Of a DNA stretch of 64,000 bases, positions 56,766-64,000 are shown piece by piece. This DNA is from Cristatella mucedo (taxonomy: Eukaryota > Bryozoa > Phylactolaemata > Cristatellidae), in assembly GCA_009760855.2 (NCBI GenBank), contig WPIO01000124.1:203001-267000 (forward strand), written 5' to 3'. Position 1 is the first letter of the stretch. Every line of letters begins with the position of its first letter. The notes below the pieces were generated by a model. It saw nothing but the letters and a program-made list of their open reading frames with translations, had not been told where the DNA came from and did no database searches. The translations under genes and the position numbers were made by a program.

Positions 56766-58059
56766 CAATGCATATGGAGGAAGTAAACAGCCACTACTTG
56801 GCTGCACATAAATAAATTTAAGGTGTCTGGACCTTTTTAATTAGGAATGGTGCTAGAGAATGCTGCTGGTACCAAGTTTCACGCAATCGTGAATCGTGGT
56901 TTTCACTCGTGCGTCAAAGTAGAAGCATAGATTACTTCAAAAGCCGCGGCAAGCAGCTGGAGCTTGGTTAGTTGAAATCGCGAGTCCTTCTGGCCAGTGA
57001 GACGATTGTGAGTGTAGCAGCACCTGGGAGCCTGCCTAACCGAGGCTGGCGTGATGTGTGGAATAAACACCCAATCGATAACTGCCTCAGAATAGCGGCT
57101 TTTACTTCTATTTCCGTCATTTTCCATGGAGGCGAAGCTCTAGTGATTGAAATTAATTGAAAGGCAAATAATGTCTTAGGTTTAATGTTCGCTCTGACAG
57201 AAGCTGCAGGGCGAGCCAGGGGGTTGCTGGATTATGTACTGCTTAAATAGTAGGTGGCTCAAAGTGGTTGGCTGTTGGAGTCCGATCAAAGCAGTTGGGA
57301 CTAGTGTCTTAACTTATCCCATCCGATTGTATTGGTGCTAGCTAAGTCCAGGTCTTCACCGTACCGCACATCAATTGCTGCATTTCATCTTAACGCTACA
57401 GAGACTATATACTAACTAGTCCGAAAAAAGCCTACGAATGTTCAAGAGAGCTTAAGTTTGACCTACCGGAACCAGCAAATCATAGCGGACGACACGCCCT
57501 TTCCGGGGTAGAGCCACCTACTCTAAAGGCGGTGGCGAAACTTTGGATGAAAGCCATGGCCAGGTTTTGAATGTTTTTTTTATAGCATGATCGTTTCCGA
57601 TTCAGAAGAGCTGCATTGGAAGACATCGCATGCTTACTGCTACCTTTAATAACCTTAAAAAGAATCCCTTTCATATGTTGTGCATGGCAGGGGGCAGAGA
57701 CAAACTCCTCTTCTTGTATTGTATTATTTAGGCAACATCGAAATGAATGTCAAACCTATGTCTTTCTTCTGCACTCTTATTAAATGACTGTAATTATTAT
57801 TAGGTAGGGAGTTTCTTCAGCTTGCTTTGTTTAATTCTCGAAATTTATTCACGAAAGCCACAAAACAAAAGCATGTTAAGGTGTAGAACCTCGTTCTAAA
57901 ATATTAAAGTCGTTTCATTGGCAAACTGCTGTCCGATTTTTATCTTCTTAATATCCTGCTTAAGTGGCTCTCGACAATAATGGTAGTGCTCCAAATGATG
58001 GTTCGCCAAAGCGCGATCAACTTAACAGCCCTTCAAAGAAGTTGTGTGCTACCACTGTT
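56766..58059. other. No gene recognised
   Basis: AT-rich sequence with short frames only. Confidence 0.45.
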
Positions 58060-59965
58060 ATACATGCATCTGCGTCTGTGACTCCACAAAGCCACAAAGA
58101 CTAAGTGGGTGTTTTCTCAAGCGCACCCAGAGCCTGAGCGGCTTTCGGAACGCATTCGGTAGACAAACGAGTTTATTTCAGGCAACAGAGAGAAAAGAAG
58201 CGTGGCTGAGTCAGGAGGGCAGTTGAGGTAGTGAGTAGCATGGTAGTAGCAGCTCAGGACGGCCTGGTAAGGATGTGCCGCAGTCGGCAGTAGAACAGTA
58301 GATGTCTTTTCGGAAGAACTGTGGAAGTGAGTTTCCCGGCCTGCAGAGCAAAAGCTTCTGTCTCCAACGGTCATTAAGCAGAGGAACAGAAAAGCTAATT
58401 TATTGTCCGTAAAGGACCTGAGGGCACGAGAAGGCTAAAAAGGTGCAGAAGTTCGGCTAGATATGAAGGAGCCAAGCCGTGGTAAGCCTTATCGGTCAGC
58501 ATAAGAGCTTTACTCTGTATCCGTTGATCAACCGGAAGCCATCGAAGCTCCTGAGCAAAGGATACGTGTGGTTAAACCTCTAAGATTAGTAAGCTAGCAT
58601 TGCAGCCATATTCATCACCAGCTGTAGTGGCCTAGTGACTTTTTTGGCAGCCCAACCGACTTGAAACTACAATAATCTAGCAAAAATAGAAATAGGGCAA
58701 ACGTTAGATTTATTTGCAAGCCATCTTGTTAGACAGTCCCTACTTTTAGAAGGGATCGGACGTGACAGCTATCCATGGAAGCAGTCTCCTTAATGAATCG
58801 AAATTTAAGCAGCTGTCAAAATCGATACCTAAATTCAGCTCACTCGGTGAAAGTCGCGCAAAAACATCATCTATTAAAAGAGCCCAGTCTTCTAGTCTAG
58901 CCACGCGCTTAAGGTGTTCTATAAGTAGCAGTTCAGTTGTATCGTCGTAAAGTTTAAAGTAATTGGCCGACATCCAGGATCGATTGTCTGAAATGCAAGC
59001 ATTCAGTTTATCAGTCACAGCTGTAAAATCCGAGGCTCTAAGCGACATAAACAGGTGAGTACCATCTGCATAAATTGATAGCCTATCCATGGACCCGAAA
59101 CAATTTTTCCGGATGTTGATTATAAATGGAGGACAGCAATAGACCGAGGACAGACCGTCGTGGGACTCCACAAGGGACTGGTCTGGTGGATGAGACCTGA
59201 CCCCCGCACGACACTGATTAAACCCCAGACAATAACGACTTGAACCATACCACTGCCTCGTCAGCCGGAACGATCACTGTTCTCAATCGTTCTCGTAGGA
59301 TATCATGATCAATAGTGTCGAAGGCAGCTGATTGGGCCAGGAATGCTAAGGGCGGTGACATTGCCATCATTTGTGCTGCATAAAACGTCATCGGTTTTAC
59401 GGAAGAGTGCAGTTTTAGTTGAGTGGTGTATCTTGAATCCCGAATAAAACTCGTCTGACAATTATTTCTTTGCAATATTTGCTACAAGCTGCTTAATGAC
59501 AATCTTTTCAAGAATCTTTGTCAAAAAAGGAAGAAGAAAAACTGAATGATAGTTTGGTTGAGCATCTTAATCTAACCAACCTTTTTAAGTGTTGGTCTAA
59601 TGAATCGAGGCTGCCGGTAAAGTCTGGGTCTGGTTGCAGATCAAGAAAGCCTGCTTCACAGACAGATTTCAAAAATGTATCCTAGCGAATGCTTTTAAGT
59701 TGCGTCCTGTAAAAACTCGACGTTACTCTAAAAGTCAAATCGAGCATGAATAGTAAACGAGACCGAGCAATGATCCGAGATGATAAGCATGCAGATTACA
59801 AGGTCAGTGGGGCAGACATCCTTAGTAATAACCAAATCCAGAATATGGCCACCGATGTGAGTGGCATGATTAACGTATTGGGTCAAACGTAGTCCTCCAG
59901 ACTGTCACAAAATGAGCAAACCAGGCTGTTGCTAGGGTTGTCAACGTGAATGCTGAAGTCTCATC
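58060..59965 (-). mobile_element. LINE-A copy, degenerate
   Basis: Read on the minus strand, it runs from the endonuclease end (ATTCACGTTGACAACCCTAG near 59945) through reverse transcriptase pieces (LPFLTKILEKIV region, AAFDTIDHD near 59320) to the C-terminal part and a 3' end near 58070. The reading frame is interrupted many times. Confidence 0.8.
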
Positions 59966-60124
59966 AAATCAACAACAGTTTGTCACACACAAATATTTTA
60001 GTAATGAAGTCCAAAACTTCTCCATAAACGAGGCATCTCGGTGCTATTCAAAATTCCGGCATTTAATGATTGGCCATAGAAAAAATCTGAACCGAGCTGA
60101 AGTTGATCCCCTAGTGATCACATC

Positions 60125-60193
60125 ACTCTCTCTATCTCTCTCTCTCTCTCTTACTCTCTCTCGCTCTCTCTCGCTCTCTCTCGCTCTCTCTCG

Positions 60194-60292
<99 letters not shown>
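60125..60292 (+). repeat. CT microsatellite between inverted LINE-A copies
   Basis: A CT repeat with regular CTCG interruptions in its first half and pure CT in the second half. Confidence 0.95.
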
Positions 60293-60469
60293 GGCAGTTT
60301 ACATATGCTTCCATGGAAGTCTCCTGGCTAGTTAAAGAAAGCGTAATTTTTGTAAGTGCAGACCCATGAAAAAATTCCCGCTCAATTAGAGAAAAGCTGG
60401 GAGGAAAAGATACATTTGGTTTATGGTTTCTTCCTGAATGTATTCATAGCAAGCAATTGCGTGTAGTGA

Positions 60470-62430
60470 GTCGGCAGTGAGTTCCAGGCTTTGGAGGCAT
60501 GCTGTCAGGTCTGACTCCCCAGATATTAAGGGCTCAGCCGAAAAGTTTTCAGCCTTCTTTACTGAAAAAATTGTGCACATTCGTGCCTCCATTAAGCCCC
60601 CTCCGACCAAAGCAATCGCCGTTCCTCAACCTGTGACCTTTCTTAAAAGATTCTCTGATGTTTCTGCCTGTGATGCGGCTGCCTTAATAAGGTCTAGCAA
60701 AAAGAGCTCGTCTCCTGAAGACCCTATACCTTCATCTCTGTGGCCTTCACTTGCAGACCAACTTAGTCCTGCCATAACCAAGATTTTTAATGCTTCTTTG
60801 GGAAAAGGGATCGTCCCCAAGTCCTTCAAATCGGCAATCGTTAGACCTATTCTTAAAAATCCTGGATTAGACACAGAGGTCCTAGCAAACTATCGTCCAG
60901 TTTCCCTTCTTCCATTCTTATCAAAGATTCTTGAAAAAATTGTTGCTAAGCAGCTAGTTGAACATATTGAAAATAATGGAATGTCAGAAACATTTCAATC
61001 AGGTTTCAAGAGGCAGCACTCTACCGAAACTGCTCTCCTCCGTGTTAACAATGACATTCTACGTGGCAACGACGACGGGAATGTCACTGCCCTAGCTCTG
61101 CTAGATCTGTCTGCTGCCTTCGACACCATTGATCACGAAGTTCTGCTTGAACGACTGAGAACAACGATCGGTCTGGCAGACGAAGCACTGGCGTGGTTTA
61201 AATCATACTTGTCTGATCGTGTTCAATCCGTGTCGTGTGGGGGTTAGGTCTCACACACGAGAAGGGTCACCTGTGGAGTCCCTCAAGGGTCTGTACTCGG
61301 TCCCTTGCTGTTCTCCATTTATACACGACCTCTTGGAAAAGTGATTAAGGCCCATGGAATAGGATATCACTTATATTCTGACGATACTCAGTTGTATTTA
61401 TCATTCAAACCATCGGAATATGCTGCAGCAACTGAGAAACTGAATGCTTGCCTTGCCGATATTCGATCCTGGATGTCGGAAAACTTCCTGAAATTAAATT
61501 ATGATAAAACCGAGTTGGTGCTCATAGGACACCCTAAGCGTGTGGCTGGATTAAAAGGCTTTGCTGTTCTAATAGGTGATGCTATTGTGCGACCTTCACC
61601 ACGTGCTCGTAATCTAGGTGTCGAGTTCGACAGCTGCCTCAATTTCAAAAGCTTCATTCAGAAGACTGCCTCTACAGCTAGCCATCACATCCGATCCCTA
61701 TCCAAGATTAGAAGCTGTCTCCCACAGTGGCTTGTAAAAAATTTAACTAGCTCTTTAGTTCTGTCCGGCTTGATTATTGTAATTCCCTTTTGGCTGGGCT
61801 ACCAAAGAAAGCTATTATGCCACTACAGCGGACTATGAATATGGCTGCAAGGCTGGTCTTCAAGTCCCAACGGTTTGAGCACGTGTCACCTTTGCTGGAA
61901 GAGCTAGGATGGTTGCCGGTTGAGCAACGGATACGGAGCAAAGTTCTTACGCTGACCCACAAGGCCCGCCACGGCTTGGCTCCTTCATACCTAGCTGAAC
62001 TGCTACATCAGTTTCAGCCTGTTCGCGCTCTCAGGTCCTGTGTGGACAATAAATTAGCTGTCCCATTCCTCTGCTTAAAGACCGTTGGCGACAGAAGCTT
62101 TAGCTCTGCAGGTCCTAGACTGTGGAACTTGCTTCCACAGTTCTTACGCAACGACAACTACTCTCTTACTGTCGACTATGGCTCATCCTTTTCAGCAGTC
62201 CTGAGCTACTACTTCCATGCTACTCACTACCTCAACTGCTCTCCTGACTCTGCAATGCTTCCCACTTTCTCTTTGTTGTGTGAAACGAAGTCTGATGGCT
62301 ACCGAATGCGTGCCAAAAGCCGCTTAGGCTGTGAGTGCGCTATACAAAACTCTCCTGCGTAACACCCACATGGTCTTTATGACTTTGTGGAGTTACTGAC
62401 GGAGATACATTACATTACATTACATTACAA
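60470..62430 (+). mobile_element. LINE-A copy with complete 3' end, 5'-truncated
   Basis: The reverse transcriptase reads well: [64 protein letters not shown] and YSDDTQLYL (YSDD at 61374-61385). A stop at 61245-61247 and a frameshift near 61770 break it. The ORF ends with LLCETKSDGYRMRAKSRLG, followed by a short 3' UTR and an ACATT tandem tail at 62407-62428. It is 5'-truncated near 60470. Confidence 0.88.
62407..62428 (+). repeat. ACATT tandem tail of LINE-A
   Basis: About four ACATT units end the LINE-A copy. Such short tandem 3' ends are typical of L2/CR1-group elements instead of a poly(A) tail. Confidence 0.85.
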
Positions 62431-62599
62431 ACTGACAGCACAATCTTAAGGGGATTTGAATTCATTAGAAGCACTCCCAAACGACCTGAGTCGGCAAAAA
62501 GGGTGTGTGGCGACGGGAGGCCTGAATAGGAATGATTTCAGGTAGATTGGCAGGAGCAAGAAAATAAAGGGACTCAGCGGTGAGCGAAAGATCGTGAAG

Positions 62600-62900
62600 T
62601 TGTTACACTATTTGGTAGGCTGCTATTGCAGATTGTTGATGAGTGATGTAATATGGCTGCTGCAACGTTCACGGCAGACAAACCTAGCAATAGAGTTTCG
62701 CATCAAATGTAGGCGTATTTTATTCCACCGGTGGGAAGGCCTACAAGTTGTGAGTTACAGAAGTCTAGACGAGAGATTACGACTGCGTGGACCAGTATAG
62801 CTGAGGTGTATATATCTAAGCAAGCTCAAATTCATGCAACGTTAATTAGATTAAAGTAGGCAGACTTGACTGTGGAGCTCGTGGTCATCAAGTGAGAAGT
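62600..62900 (-). mobile_element. LINE-B coding remnant (minus), degenerate
   Basis: On the minus strand the segment around 62640-62800 follows LINE-B (TGCGAAACTCTATTGCTAGG, then GTTTGTCTGCCGTGAACG) with many changes. More of the element may continue towards 63.8 kb, but I cannot follow it. Confidence 0.5.
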
Positions 62901-63894
62901 CTTTTGGAACAGGACAACCAGATTTCGTGCAGCGGCTACACAAGATGTGCTGGCCAAGACTTTTTGGAGCATTATGCTTAAGTTCTGAATAACACATTTT
63001 TGCTCATAACTAATAGGCTGGTTTTATCCTCGTTTTATTTGAGAAAGGTTACTGCCATCCAAGTGTGAATATCAGCAATGCATGCAGTAAGGGAGCTGAG
63101 AGAGTCTATGATACGGAGAGGTAGGAAACGATCAAAGTGCATCTGCATTAACTAAAAGCCCAGATCGTGCTTAGGAATTACATCGACAAGAGAGAGAGTA
63201 GAAGTTTGGAAAACGAGTGGATCTAAAACAGACCACCGACGCACCTCGTACTGTAAAGGCTCACTTGATGACCATTGGCTGCTGATATATGCTCTGAAAT
63301 CTCTCACTGAGATAGGACATAGGCAATTTGAGTGCGGTGCCTATGCTGCTTCGGCGAGACGACAGGCAGTCGAGAAGGAGTCGGTGATTCATGGGATCGC
63401 AAGCTGCCGAGAGATCTCTCTGAGCAGAACTATCTGAGACGCGCTACCTATGTCGGAATTCCTGAGAAGTACTTAAGCAACTGCAGCAGCACTCTTCTTA
63501 GGCTGAGATATAAACATAGGGTCTCTGGAGATGGCTTGGAGGTTGACGTCGGGTAAAGCCAAATGGAAGGTGAGGAGTCGAGCGGGGGTCATGTTACCTT
63601 GGAGATAGACTTTATGATCTTATCTATGTTGCTGAATAATAAGCTAGAGAAACAGCCTGCTAGTCCGCGATACGGACCTCTAGATAGAGTGATGACGTGG
63701 AAGCGGTTTATCAGACGATTGATCGTTATCATCAGCACATTTGGATTTCGCATCTGCGATCCGACTATGTTTTTCAAGAGGCTAGAATTGACCTTGGCTA
63801 GGATGGATTGATGCGATCTATTATATTTCCCGTATGCCAGTAGATGAATTGTCAGACCTGATATTTGTAATGTTTTTTCATGTTTACGCGACGT
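62901..63894. other. No gene recognised
   Basis: It may contain unrecognisable LINE-B sequence on the minus strand. No motif can be named. Confidence 0.4.
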
Positions 63895-64000
63895 CATACT
63901 AATAATGCACTTGATAAAGTACCCTCAGAGACTCAATCTTTTCCTGGGCACTTTGCATTTGCTGCAAAGGAAGTACGATCGAACGGTTAATGGTAGCATG
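63895..64000 (-). mobile_element. LINE-B tail (minus), cut by the window end
   Basis: AATGCACTTGATAAAGTACC...GGGCACTTTGCATTTGCTGC is the reverse complement of a LINE-B 3' end with a few changes. Confidence 0.75.

Overview
This window looks like nuclear DNA of an invertebrate animal. Its genes have introns with GT/AG borders, secreted proteins carry thrombospondin type 1 (TSP1) modules, and non-LTR retrotransposons, tRNA-derived SINEs, LTR elements and long microsatellites fill most of the sequence. A lophotrochozoan, perhaps a mollusc, is my inference from that mix; nothing here proves it. No bacterial operon, CRISPR array, rRNA gene or intact functional tRNA gene was seen.

The host content is a divergent pair of paralogous multi-exon genes. 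Gene A is on the minus strand (exon 1 near 14.9 kb, last exon near 7.6 kb). Gene B is on the plus strand (exon 1 near 44.9 kb, last exon near 56.1 kb). I assembled eight exons for B (429 codons, all phases consistent) and seven of the matching eight for A; the counterpart of exon 2 was not found. Both proteins read in the same order: signal peptide, mature N-terminus HSW, a lytic polysaccharide monooxygenase (LPMO)-like copper domain, a low-complexity linker, one TSP1 repeat, and a C-terminal domain resembling carbohydrate-binding module family 2 (CBM2). Intron positions and phases match between the two genes. A lone, damaged TSP1 exon near 40.9 kb points to a third, mostly lost paralog. This modular secreted enzyme is the most interesting biology in the window.

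The roughly 30 kb between the two gene starts is dominated by mobile DNA. It holds a short LTR retrotransposon with near-identical 1.33 kb LTRs, a tRNA-Lys-type primer binding site and only a broken gag-like ORF (29.3-33.0 kb); a remnant with an R2/NeSL-type endonuclease region (33.0-34.2 kb); and broken copies of two LINE families. LINE-A is L2/CR1-like and ends in ACATT repeats. LINE-B has a conserved 3' hairpin followed by ATT repeats. A solo LTR of the same LTR family lies downstream of gene A (5.5-6.8 kb).

Elsewhere there are seven copies of one tRNA-derived SINE, all on the minus strand; two copies of a second SINE type whose tail resembles the LINE-B hairpin; a 748 bp TA-flanked inverted-repeat element in an intron of gene B; a duplicated unclassified repeat around the 3' half of gene B; and several long GA/CT, AT and TG microsatellites. 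All mobile-element ORFs seen are interrupted.
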